A stretch of 7,434 bases of DNA from the NCBI GenBank assembly GCA_036494675.1, contig DASXOA010000296.1, forward strand, positions 1 to 7,434, read 5' to 3'. The translations under genes were made by a program, and so were the position numbers. Numbering within the stretch: position 1 is the stretch's first letter; the number at the start of each line of letters is the position of its first letter. The stretch is from Rugosimonospora sp036494675 (GTDB lineage: Bacteria > Actinomycetota > Actinomycetes > Mycobacteriales > Micromonosporaceae). Below the pieces are notes generated by a model, which was given only the letters and a program-made list of their open reading frames with translations, had not been told where the DNA came from and made no database searches. Positions 1 to 6,012 of this stretch are shown in pieces.

Positions 1-612
1 GTCCAGCGCCATGTCCAGGGCGACGGCCATCGGTGCGGCGTCCCGCGCGGTCTGGGCGAGCAGGTAGCCGCCCTGCAACGCGGCCATGAGCCCGGTGGCC
101 AGCTTCGCCGGGTCCGCCTCCGGTCGCAGCGTGCCGTTCTGGCGCATGCGTTCCAGCCCAGCGGAGAGCAGGCCCTCCCACGTCCGGAAGTGACCCGCCA
201 GGGCGAGACGTGCGTCTTCATCCTGGTCGGCCAGCTCGTTAGCCAGCGAACCCAGCTCGCAGCCGTAGGCGCCGTTGCGCAACTCGTTGCGGCGCAGGAT
301 GGCGTCCCGCCACCGTTGCAGCCCCCGGAACGAGTTCAGCCGCTGCAGCTGCTGTTGCTGGCGCTCCAGCAACAGCCTCGCCTGCATCGCGATCACCTCG
401 CGCACCAGAGCTTCCTTGTCGGGGAAGTGGTGGTAGAGCTGGGACTTGCTGGTCCCGCTCGCCGACCTGACCTCGTCGAGGGTGGTGACGCCCACACCCT
501 TGAAATACATCAGGTCGGCGGCTGCCTGCAGGATCCGGGCCCGGGTGGCGGCACCGCGCGCGGTCAACCGGGAGCCGTGGGCGCTGCTCTCCGGGTCCGT
601 CACAGCGGACAT
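1..612 (-). CDS. TetR/AcrR-family transcriptional repressor (3' end outside window)
   Basis: This is a DNA-binding repressor of the TetR family, read as 204 codons from an ATG at 612 to the window edge with no stop, so the last residues are missing. The N-terminal helix-turn-helix is clear: TRARILQAAADLMYFKGV (about residues 23-40), then a recognition region ending in SKSQLYHHFPDKEAL (55-69), the family signature. The C-terminal ligand domain includes GCELGSLANELADQDEDARL (117-136) and TGLMAALQGGYLLAQTARDA (173-192), typical of actinobacterial TetR proteins of the YxaF/NemR kind. Cys118 could be a redox or electrophile sensor, but that is inference. No Shine-Dalgarno precedes the ATG, so the mRNA may be leaderless. 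The perfect palindrome six bases upstream suggests autorepression. The ligand and other targets cannot be told from sequence; the divergent gene at 786 is a candidate target. Confidence 0.93.
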   Translation of the reverse strand, partial: MSAVTDPESSAHGSRLTARGAATRARILQAAADLMYFKGVGVTTLDEVRSASGTSKSQLYHHFPDKEALVREVIAMQARLLLERQQQQLQRLNSFRGLQRWRDAILRRNELRNGAYGCELGSLANELADQDEDARLALAGHFRTWEGLLSAGLERMRQNGTLRPEADPAKLATGLMAALQGGYLLAQTARDAAPMAVALDMALD

Positions 613-618
613 GCTACC

Positions 619-634
619 GCTACGGTACCGTAGC
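619..634. promoter_or_regulatory. Perfect 16-bp palindrome, probable TetR operator
   Basis: GCTACGGTACCGTAGC is its own reverse complement over all 16 bases. It ends six bases upstream of the ATG of the leftward TetR gene. TetR-family dimers usually bind palindromes of this size in their own promoter, so this is the likely autoregulatory operator. A further partial copy of the half-site (CTACCG, 614-619) abuts it, and the full 8-base half-site GCTACGGT recurs at 737-744. Confidence 0.8.
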
Positions 635-645
635 AGGCTCATACT

Positions 646-659
646 GGACTCGGCAGTCC
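646..659. repeat. Short inverted repeat in the divergent promoter region
   Basis: GGACT and AGTCC are separated by CGGC (GGACTCGGCAGTCC). It lies 12 bp beyond the TetR operator palindrome, on the upstream side of the leftward TetR gene, so it would be in that gene's promoter. It could be a second regulator site or chance. The match is only 5+5 bases. Confidence 0.35.
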
Positions 660-736
660 CTTTTAGGAACGCCGCTGAGGTGTCGGTCACGGCGCCGGCG
701 GGCGCCGCTGGCGGTTCATCGTTGTCACACCGGCGC

Positions 737-744
737 GCTACGGT
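737..744. promoter_or_regulatory. Isolated copy of the TetR operator half-site upstream of the divergent gene
   Basis: GCTACGGT repeats exactly one arm of the 619-634 palindrome. It lies nine bases downstream of a possible -35-like TTGTCA (722-727) and about 40 bases before the GTG start at 786. A matching second arm is not present, so any TetR binding here would be weak or need another contact. It is listed because it links the repressor to the divergent gene. Confidence 0.35.
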
Positions 745-785
745 CGGTTCCGCGTTCACCAGACCGGCCGTCCGAAGGGAGCACC

Positions 786-1448
786 GTGAGCCCCGACCCG
801 GTGAGTCTTGGCCCGGCGAGCCCCGACCCGACCGGTCCCAGGCGCAACCGGGTCACCCCGATGGGTGACCTCGTGGCGATCCCCCTGCGCGGCGCCTGGA
901 CGGGCAACCGCGGCGTCATCCACTCCGGCACGCAGATCGTCCGCTTCCACGCCAGCGACCTGTGGATCACGTGCGTCCTGGAGTTCCGTGGCCGCTGGCG
1001 GGAGCAGTGGCTGCCCAACCGCTACACCCACCTGTACTTCCACGACGAGGCCGTGTCGTTCGCGGCAGGACACCGGCCGTGTGCCGAGTGCCGGCGGGAC
1101 GGCTACAACAGGTTCCGGGCCGCATGGGCCGAGGGTCTCGGCGTCGAACCGCCTTCGGCCACGCTGATGAACCGGCGGCTGCACGGCGAGCGGATCGTGC
1201 GCGGAACCCACCGGCGGCGCCTCCACACCCAGCCGTGGGCCGACCTGCCGGACGGCGCTTTCGTCGTACTCGACGGCGACGTTCCGGCCGTGGTCGCCGG
1301 CGGCCATCTCGCCGAGTGGACCCGTGAGGGCTACGGAACCCGTCACCCCCGGCCCGGGCTCGGTGACGCGCGCGTCATCACGCCGCCGTCCATCCTCGCC
1401 GTGCTGCGTGCCGGGTACCCGGTCCAGCTTGACGAGTCGGCCCGGTAG
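786..1448 (+). CDS. Uncharacterised 220-aa protein with a half-Ada-like CxxC motif
   Basis: I do not recognise a named family. The GTG start at 786 has a good ribosome site, AAGGGAG at 775-781, four bases away; an ATG at 861 (residue 26) is an alternative that would remove the Pro/Asp-rich start. Residues 83-110 read LYFHDEAVSFAAGHRPCAEC followed by RRDGYNRF. This resembles the second half of the Ada metal-binding domain, where an alanine-rich turn leads into G-x-R-P-C-x-x-C-R. The first Cys pair of Ada is absent, so a zinc site would need His or other ligands; His82, His86 and His96 lie nearby. The remainder (VIHSGTQIVRFHASDLW, 44-60; FVVLDGDVPAVVAGGHLAEW, 159-178) looks like a compact soluble beta-rich protein. 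There is no signal peptide or membrane segment. It is divergent from the TetR gene and may be its target. A nucleic-acid or metal role is only inference. Confidence 0.85.
   Translation: MSPDPVSLGPASPDPTGPRRNRVTPMGDLVAIPLRGAWTGNRGVIHSGTQIVRFHASDLWITCVLEFRGRWREQWLPNRYTHLYFHDEAVSFAAGHRPCAECRRDGYNRFRAAWAEGLGVEPPSATLMNRRLHGERIVRGTHRRRLHTQPWADLPDGAFVVLDGDVPAVVAGGHLAEWTREGYGTRHPRPGLGDARVITPPSILAVLRAGYPVQLDESAR
788..832 (+). repeat. Three imperfect 15-bp tandem repeats at the start of the 786 gene
   Basis: Units begin at 788, 803 and 818. The outer two share the 13 bases GAGCCCCGACCCG and the middle one is diverged. In frame they encode SPDPV, SLGPA and SPDPT. The repeat forms most of the non-conserved-looking N-terminal extension before Met26. 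Confidence 0.7.
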
Positions 1449-1562
1449 CGGCCGAGCGCGTCCAACCGGCGGGCGGCATCGCCGTCGCGGGGGCCGGACC
1501 GACCTCGCCGGCATCGCAGTTGCCATGCCTGAACGCCGGTACCCATCGCAGGCGCGGCATGA

Positions 1563-2687
1563 TTGCGCACACCTGCCCAGCAGTTGCATCCTTATGACGT
1601 GGCCGTACCAGCGGAAACCCCGCGTACCGGCGTCAGCCCCGACGAGGGCCAACGGCGCCACCGCCAGGCGGTGGTGATCGGCACTCTGGCCGACATCGTC
1701 TGCGGGTCCGGCGGGAACCCGGCGCTGGTGGTCATCCACGACGCGTCACGGTCCGGTGGTGTCCTCGCCGACGAACTCGCCGAGGCCATCCACGCGCACG
1801 GGCGGCCGTGCGCCCGCCTGCCCGCCCCCGCGCCGCTGGTCGACCGGGACGCCTGGGGCGGGGACCGGGCCACGATGACCGTGGTCATCGCCGACGGACC
1901 GGACTGGACCACCCCGCCGCCCACCGGGCGCTGTGACCTGTTCATCTACCTGCGCACCCCGCCGCCCTGGCCCGGTGCCCACGGGCACGGCGACGCGGAC
2001 CACGCGGCCGACATCGTCATCGACTACCACGACCCGACGTGGCCGGTCATCCGGCGCGTGGCCGCCCACCTTGAGCACGCCACCGATCAGGTCTACCTGA
2101 CCGAGACCCGGGCCTTCTTCGCGGCCCGCGCCGCGACCTGGGACCGCAAGTTCGGTCAGGATCTGCCGTCCTACGCCGCCGCCATCGACCAGGCCGCCAT
2201 CCCCGAGGGGGCCACCGTGGTCGACGTCGGCTGCGGCACCGGGCGGGCCATCGGAGCGCTGCGTACCGCGGTCGGACCACACGGCGCCGTCATCGGCATC
2301 GACCTGACCCCGCACATGCTCACCGTCGCCTGCGACAGCACGGGGCCGGCGGCGCGGCTGCTGCTCGCCGACGCGCGCCACCTGCCGCTCGCCGACGCCT
2401 GCGCCGACGCGATATTCGCCGCCGGACTCATCCAGCACCTGCCCGACCCCGCGGCCGGCCTCGCCGAGTTGGCCCGCGTGACCCGGTCCGACGGCCGGTT
2501 GATCGTCTTCCATCCGTCCGGCCGGGCCGCTCTCGCCGCGCGCCACGGTCGCACCCTGCGCGAGGACGAAGCCCTCAACCGGCCGCAGCTGAGCCGCCTG
2601 CTCACCGCCAGCGGATGGACGCTGACCGACTACGACGATCCACCCGACCGCTTCTTCGCTCTTGCCACGCGCCGCGAGTCGGGATAA
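1563..2687 (+). CDS. Degenerate uridine-kinase-like domain fused to class I SAM-dependent methyltransferase
   Basis: The protein is 374 aa from TTG 1563. The start is uncertain: no good Shine-Dalgarno is seen, GTG 1599 is an alternative, and the conserved part begins near residue 30. Residues about 35-170 look like an actinobacterial uridine/nucleoside kinase: VVIHDASRSGGVLADELAEA (56-75) sits where the P-loop should be, and ADIVIDYHDPTWPVIRRV (149-166) resembles the usual end of that domain. The Walker A lysine is missing, so phosphotransfer is unlikely. Residues about 183-370 are a methyltransferase of the Methyltransf_11 type: motif I VVDVGCGTG (219-227), acidic Asp247 in GIDLTP for the SAM ribose, LLADARHLPL (267-276), FAAGLIQHLPDP (285-296) and a GRLIVFHP strand (311-318). 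The methyl acceptor is unknown. It lies 53 bp upstream of moeA on the same strand, so co-transcription is likely. Confidence 0.85.
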   Translation: MRTPAQQLHPYDVAVPAETPRTGVSPDEGQRRHRQAVVIGTLADIVCGSGGNPALVVIHDASRSGGVLADELAEAIHAHGRPCARLPAPAPLVDRDAWGGDRATMTVVIADGPDWTTPPPTGRCDLFIYLRTPPPWPGAHGHGDADHAADIVIDYHDPTWPVIRRVAAHLEHATDQVYLTETRAFFAARAATWDRKFGQDLPSYAAAIDQAAIPEGATVVDVGCGTGRAIGALRTAVGPHGAVIGIDLTPHMLTVACDSTGPAARLLLADARHLPLADACADAIFAAGLIQHLPDPAAGLAELARVTRSDGRLIVFHPSGRAALAARHGRTLREDEALNRPQLSRLLTASGWTLTDYDDPPDRFFALATRRESG

Positions 2688-2726
2688 CAACAACAGACCA
2701 TCCGAAGAGGGGCGCGACCAGCCCAT

Positions 2727-2731
2727 GGAGG
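2727..2731 (+). promoter_or_regulatory. Ribosome binding site that fixes the moeA start
   Basis: GGAGG lies nine bases before ATG 2741. This selects 2741 over the upstream in-frame ATG at 2615, which would overlap the methyltransferase gene by 73 bases and add 42 unconserved residues. Confidence 0.75.
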
Positions 2732-2740
2732 CGGCGACCG

Positions 2741-4018
2741 ATGAGGGCAATGCCCTGGAACCGGGCCCGGATGCTGGCGAACGAGCTGGCCACGCCGCCA
2801 CCACCGGAGGAGGTGCCGATCGCTGACGCCGCCGGCCGGGTTCTGGCGGCACCGCTGTGCGCGCTCGCCGCGGTACCCGGGTTCGACAGCGCCGCGATGG
2901 ACGGCTACGCCGTACGCGGCACCGGACCGTGGCGCCTGACCGGCCGGGTACTCGCCGGCTGCCCCGACCCCGGAGCCCTGGTCGACCACACCGCCGTCGA
3001 GATCGCCACCGGCGCACCCGTTCCCGCGGGAGCCGACCGGGTCCTCCCGTACGAGGAGGCCAGCCGTGGTGGCGAACTCGTGACGACTCTGGTGCCCGAC
3101 TCCGGTGCGTCCGATTCTCGTGGGCCCGACCCTCGCGTGCTCGGCTCCCGTGCCCACGACTCTCGTGCCCACGACCCTCATGCCCACGACCCTCATGCGC
3201 ACGGCCCGGGGCGCGTCCGGGAGCACATCCGGCGCAGCGGAGAGGACGCCGTGGTCGGCGAGGTGCTCCTGCCCGCCGGATGCCTCGTCACGGCGGTGGT
3301 GCTGGGGATGGCGGCCAGCGTCGGGGCCGACACGCTGTGGGTGGTACGGCGACCCCGGGTGCGGGTCCTGCTCACCGGGGACGAGATCGTGCGCGCCGGG
3401 CTGCCCGGTCCGGGTCAGGTACGCGACGCACTCGGCCCGCTGCTGCCGCCGCTGTTGGCCGGCTTCGGCGCCGACGTCACCGCGGTGAGCTCGGTCGGTG
3501 ACCGCTCGGCCGGAGCACTGACCGCCGCGCTTGCCGCGACGGCGGAGGATATCGCGGTCGTCTGCGGCGCGTCCTCGGTCGGGCCGGTCGACCACCTGCA
3601 CACCGCCCTGGCCGACCTTGACGCGACCGTTCACGTCGACGGGGTGGCCTGCCGACCCGGGCGGCCACAGATCCTCGCTCGCAGGCCGGCCCGCGGCACC
3701 GGTACCGGCTGGATCGTCGGCCTACCCGGCAACCCGTACGCGGCGCTGGTGGCCGCGTACACGCTGGTGCAGCCGCTCATCGCCGGACTGACCGGCCGCC
3801 GCCTACCCACCCTGCCGACCGCGACGGTGTCCGGGCCGGTCCGGCCCGTCCCCGGACAGACCCGACTCGTCCCGGTCCGCTGGGACGGCGACGGCGCCGT
3901 GGCGATCCCTCGCGACCGGCCGGGCTACCTCGGCGCGGCCGCGATGGCGGACGCGCTGGCGGTCATCGAACCCGACTGGACGCCGGCCACCCCGACCGGC
4001 CTGATCCGGCAGTACTGA
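2741..4018 (+). CDS. moeA: MoeA-like molybdopterin molybdenumtransferase (divergent paralogue)
   Basis: MoeA inserts molybdate into adenylylated molybdopterin to give the molybdenum cofactor in the cytoplasm. The protein is 425 aa. Family landmarks in order: PGFDSAAMDGYAVR (46-59) with the conserved Asp54; IATGAPVPAGADRVLPYEEA (88-107); IRRSGEDAVVGE (163-174); LLTGDEIVRAG (210-220), the MoCF-type motif; GASSVGPVDHLHTAL (276-290) in place of the usual SGGVSVGxxD; CRPGRPQILA (304-313); GLPGNP (327-332). The segment after TGDE reads GQVRDALGPLLPPLL, where canonical MoeA has an Asn after the Asp; this looks like the actinobacterial paralogue type rather than the housekeeping enzyme. Residues 117-156 form a repeat insert between two conserved blocks. 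The C-terminal domain IV (about 355-425) is present. It follows the kinase-methyltransferase fusion by 53 bp. Catalysis is plausible but not certain given the altered motifs. Confidence 0.92.
   Translation: MRAMPWNRARMLANELATPPPPEEVPIADAAGRVLAAPLCALAAVPGFDSAAMDGYAVRGTGPWRLTGRVLAGCPDPGALVDHTAVEIATGAPVPAGADRVLPYEEASRGGELVTTLVPDSGASDSRGPDPRVLGSRAHDSRAHDPHAHDPHAHGPGRVREHIRRSGEDAVVGEVLLPAGCLVTAVVLGMAASVGADTLWVVRRPRVRVLLTGDEIVRAGLPGPGQVRDALGPLLPPLLAGFGADVTAVSSVGDRSAGALTAALAATAEDIAVVCGASSVGPVDHLHTALADLDATVHVDGVACRPGRPQILARRPARGTGTGWIVGLPGNPYAALVAAYTLVQPLIAGLTGRRLPTLPTATVSGPVRPVPGQTRLVPVRWDGDGAVAIPRDRPGYLGAAAMADALAVIEPDWTPATPTGLIRQY
3089..3208 (+). repeat. Eight imperfect 15-bp tandem repeats inside moeA
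   Basis: Units start every 15 bases from 3089. The best conserved four (3149-3208) follow the pattern (C)(G/A)TGCCCACGACCCT. In frame they encode the pentapeptides LVPDS, GASDS, RGPDP, RVLGS, RAHDS, RAHDP, HAHDP and HAHGP. Divergence increases toward the left, as expected for expansion from the right-hand end. The result is a His/Asp/Pro-rich loop, without phase change, between conserved MoeA segments. Confidence 0.88.
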
Positions 4019-4070
4019 CCCGGCGGTGCTGATCCGACCGGCCTGATCCGGCGGTGCCGATCCGGCAGGG
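4001..4070. repeat. Five 14-bp tandem repeats filling the gap between convergent genes
   Basis: Units: CTGATCCGGCAGTA (4001), CTGACCCGGCGGTG (4015), CTGATCCGACCGGC (4029), CTGATCCGGCGGTG (4043), CCGATCCGGCAGGG (4057). A weaker sixth copy lies at 3987-4000, so GACCGGCCTGATCCGGC occurs exactly at 3994 and 4036. The array overlaps the last codons and stop of moeA and ends at the base before the lysS stop. Because 14 is not a multiple of three, the TGA in successive units falls in all three plus-strand frames. I see no strong hairpin with a T-tract, so a classical intrinsic terminator is not supported. Confidence 0.8.
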
Positions 4071-5704
4071 TCAGGCGCCGAGCAGTTTCCGGACGCGGTC
4101 GGCGCCGACCGCCAGCAGCAGGGTGGGCAGGCGTGGACCGGTGTCCCGGCCGACCAGCAGCCGGTAGAGCAGCGCGAAGAACGCCCGCTGCGCGGCCCGG
4201 AGCTCCGGGGTCGGCTTCACGTCCAGCGGGAGCCCGAGCTGCCGTTTCGGCACGCCGTACACGAGCGCGGTCAGGCCCTGCAACGACCAGTCCTCGCCCA
4301 GCCCGGCGGAGAGCATGCGCAGCGAATCCCGCTCCCTCTCACCGAGCGACGCGAGCAGCGCCGCGTCCGGCTCGTCGCGAACCCGGGTGCGTTGCTCGGC
4401 CGGTACCTGCGTGAGAACCCAGGTGTGCGCGCGGTCGAGCCGTGGCCGGGTCTCGTCCAGCGACACGACCGGGTGCGACGGGTCGAGGTCGCGCACGATG
4501 CGCAGGGCCTGCCGCTCGTCGCCGGTCGTGACGTCCACAATGGACGCGAGCGTGCGGTACGGCACCGGGCGCGGTGTGGTGGGCAGCGTGCCCCGAGCGG
4601 TTCCCGCCGCCCGGCGGTGCGCCGACGCCTCCGCCGGAGTCGCCGTTCCCGCCGCCACCTTCGCCGCGAGCCCGTCCCACTCGTCGTACAGGCGCTGGAT
4701 CTCCTGGTCGAACGCGATCGTGAACGACTGGTTCGGCCGGCGCCGCGCGTACAGCCAGCGCAGCACGGGAGCCTCCATGATGGACAGTGCGTCGGCCGGC
4801 GTCGGTACGCCTCCCCTGGAGCTGCTCATCTTCGCCATGCCGTCGATGCCGACGAACGCGTACATGGGGCCGATCGGGGGTTCGCCGCCGAACACCGGAC
4901 CGACGATCTGACCACCGACCACAAAGGACGATCCGGGGGAGTTGTGGTCGACGCCGGACGGTTCGAAGACCACGCCCTCGTACGCCCAGCGCATCGGCCA
5001 GTCGACCTTCCAGACCAGCTTGCCGTACCGGTACTCGGACAGCAGTACCGTCTCCGAGTGGCCGCACCCGCAGTCATAGGACAGCGCGGTGGTCTCGTCG
5101 TCGTAGGCGGTCACCGTGGTCAGGTCGCGTTGGCAGGAGGAGCAGTACGGCCGGTACGGGTAGTACCCCGCGACTCCGCGCCCATCGTCGTCGGCGTCCT
5201 TCGTCTGGTACCGGCGGAGGATCGCGCCGATGCGTTCGCGCTCACGCATCGCCAGCAGGATCTGTTCGGTGTACGCGCCGGACGTGTACATCCGCGTCTG
5301 GCTCACCGGCCGGTACTCGACACCCAACTCGGCCAGCGCGACGACCATCGGGGCGATGAAGTGCTCGGCCCAGTTCGCATGCTCGCTCCCCGGCGGCGCC
5401 GGGACGCTCGTGAGCGGCTTGCCGATGTGCCGCGACCAGGACGGGTCGAAGCCGGAGGGTACCTTCCGGAACCGGTCGCGTCGTCCCAGGAAAGAAGATG
5501 TACGCACTCGTGCCCGCGCCGGCGGATCTCGTCGGCGACAAGGTGCGGGGTCATGACCTCGCGCAGGTTGCCGAGGTGGATCGGGCCGGACGGGCTGAGA
5601 CCGGACGCGCAGACGATCGGCGCCTGCGGACGGCGGCGTCGCGCCTCGGCGATCACTTCGTCCGCGAAGCGGGAGACCCAGTCGGACTCGGCCACCTCGA
5701 CCAC
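4071..5704 (-). pseudogene. lysS: Class I lysyl-tRNA synthetase, frameshifted
   Basis: LysRS charges tRNA-Lys with lysine using ATP. The true N-terminus reads from GTG 5704 (purine-rich GGAAGGGG upstream): residues 1-75 contain SGLSPSGPIHLGNLREVMTP with the HIGH motif HLGN, ending in HLLSWDD. The frame then breaks. The family continuation (D-R-F-R-K-V-P-S-G-F-D-P-S-W) is found in another frame from 5477 down to a TGA at 4071-4073. Near 5478-5480 the DNA is one base short of the expected W-D-D-Y-D-R-F-R. The downstream part is intact for about 1,400 bases: a zinc knuckle YCSSCQRD...DCGCGH (around 5158-5062), KMSSS (4832-4818), and the C-terminal helical domain. Reconstructed length is about 544 aa, near the family norm. 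Without the shift the N-terminal frame stops at 5303 after 133 aa. This is either a recent mutation or a sequencing error; the lack of further damage favours either over an old pseudogene. Class I LysRS in actinomycetes commonly accompanies a class II enzyme, so loss could be tolerated. Confidence 0.88.
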
Positions 5705-5828
5705 GTTCGTACCCGCCCCTTCCGGCTCCGCGCCGCTCCCGCCGATCCCGTGCCACGCCGCCGCCGCGGCGTCGTTCCCGGCGCGACGGAGATCCTTCCA
5801 TTGTGGCGGACTGCGGGCACCGGATTTT
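5705..5828. other. Non-coding stretch between lysS and the IS left end
   Basis: It should contain the lysS leader and promoter. The purine-rich GGAAGGGG lies about 11 bases from the lysS GTG and could be its ribosome site. No convincing -10/-35 pair is seen. Long open frames across it are extensions of frames that shadow lysS and have no recognisable protein content. The sequence immediately left of the IS is CGGATTTT, the most AT-rich patch nearby. Confidence 0.5.
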
Positions 5829-5852
5829 GGCTCTCCCGGCGTGAATGTGGGT
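5829..5852 (+). repeat. IS left terminal inverted repeat
   Basis: It begins GGCTCTCCCGGC and matches the reverse complement of the right end at 22 of 24 positions; differences are at positions 3 and 13. A TCGAT also occurs at the same distance inside both ends (positions 33-37 from each tip), possibly a subterminal transposase contact. Confidence 0.92.
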
Positions 5853-5936
5853 GCTGGGCGTCGATGAAGGGCTGAGATCCGGGTCTGGGGCAGGAGATCC
5901 GCGACACGCCGGTCCGGGAAGGGCTGGTTACAGGTT

Positions 5937-6012
5937 GCGCACGGTGTGTTGCCGTAGCTTCAGGGTTGCTTGAGACCGAAGTAGCTACAGGGAAGTCCAC
6001 ATCACCGTGCGC
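5937..6012 (+). promoter_or_regulatory. Inverted repeat sequestering the transposase start codon
   Basis: GCGCACGGTG (5937-5946) is the exact reverse complement of CACCGTGCGC (6003-6012), and the GTG start codon at 6007 lies in the second arm. A nested 6-base pair GTAGCT (5954-5959) / AGCTAC (5983-5988) could extend the fold. In RNA this would bury the start codon and enclose the putative ribosome site AGGGA (5989-5993). Many IS elements use this kind of fold-back to stop translation of transcripts that read in from outside; its operation here is inference. Confidence 0.6.

Noticed and set aside
190..633. Plus-strand open frame over the TetR region
   Set aside because: The minus strand encodes an unmistakable TetR protein; the plus-strand translation is Gln/Leu/Val-rich without domain content.
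691..706. GGCGCC-GGCG-GGCGCC inverted repeat as an operator
   Set aside because: The sequence is simple GC-rich and such arms arise often by chance at this base composition; nothing ties it to a regulator.
1524..1561. Terminator-like hairpin CATGCC/GGCATG after the 786 gene
   Set aside because: The stem is only six pairs with a 26-base loop and no T-tract; there is too little support to call a terminator.
2615..2740. Upstream in-frame extension of moeA
   Set aside because: It overlaps the methyltransferase gene, has no ribosome site and encodes no MoeA-like sequence; ATG 2741 has GGAGG at nine bases.
1746..3017. A 423-aa minus-strand open frame across the methyltransferase and moeA
   Set aside because: The translation is low-complexity Arg/Gly/Val and lies opposite two genes with clear family motifs.
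3089..4070. CRISPR array
   Set aside because: The 14- and 15-bp units are directly tandem with no spacers, and the 3089-3208 units are in frame within moeA.
5470..5490. Programmed -1 frameshift in lysS
   Set aside because: A -1 shift would give a protein of the right length, but there is no slippery heptamer and no obvious stimulatory hairpin, and LysRS is not known to use recoding.
5705..5801. N-terminal extension of the LysRS C-terminal frame up to ATG 5801
   Set aside because: In that frame the first 100 or so residues are Arg-rich nonsense; the real LysRS N-terminus with the HIGH motif is in the neighbouring frame from 5704.
4392..5867. A 491-aa open frame on the plus strand opposite lysS
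   Set aside because: It is antisense to clear LysRS motifs, its translation is Arg/Val/Gly-rich with no recognisable domain, and such frames are common in high-GC DNA.
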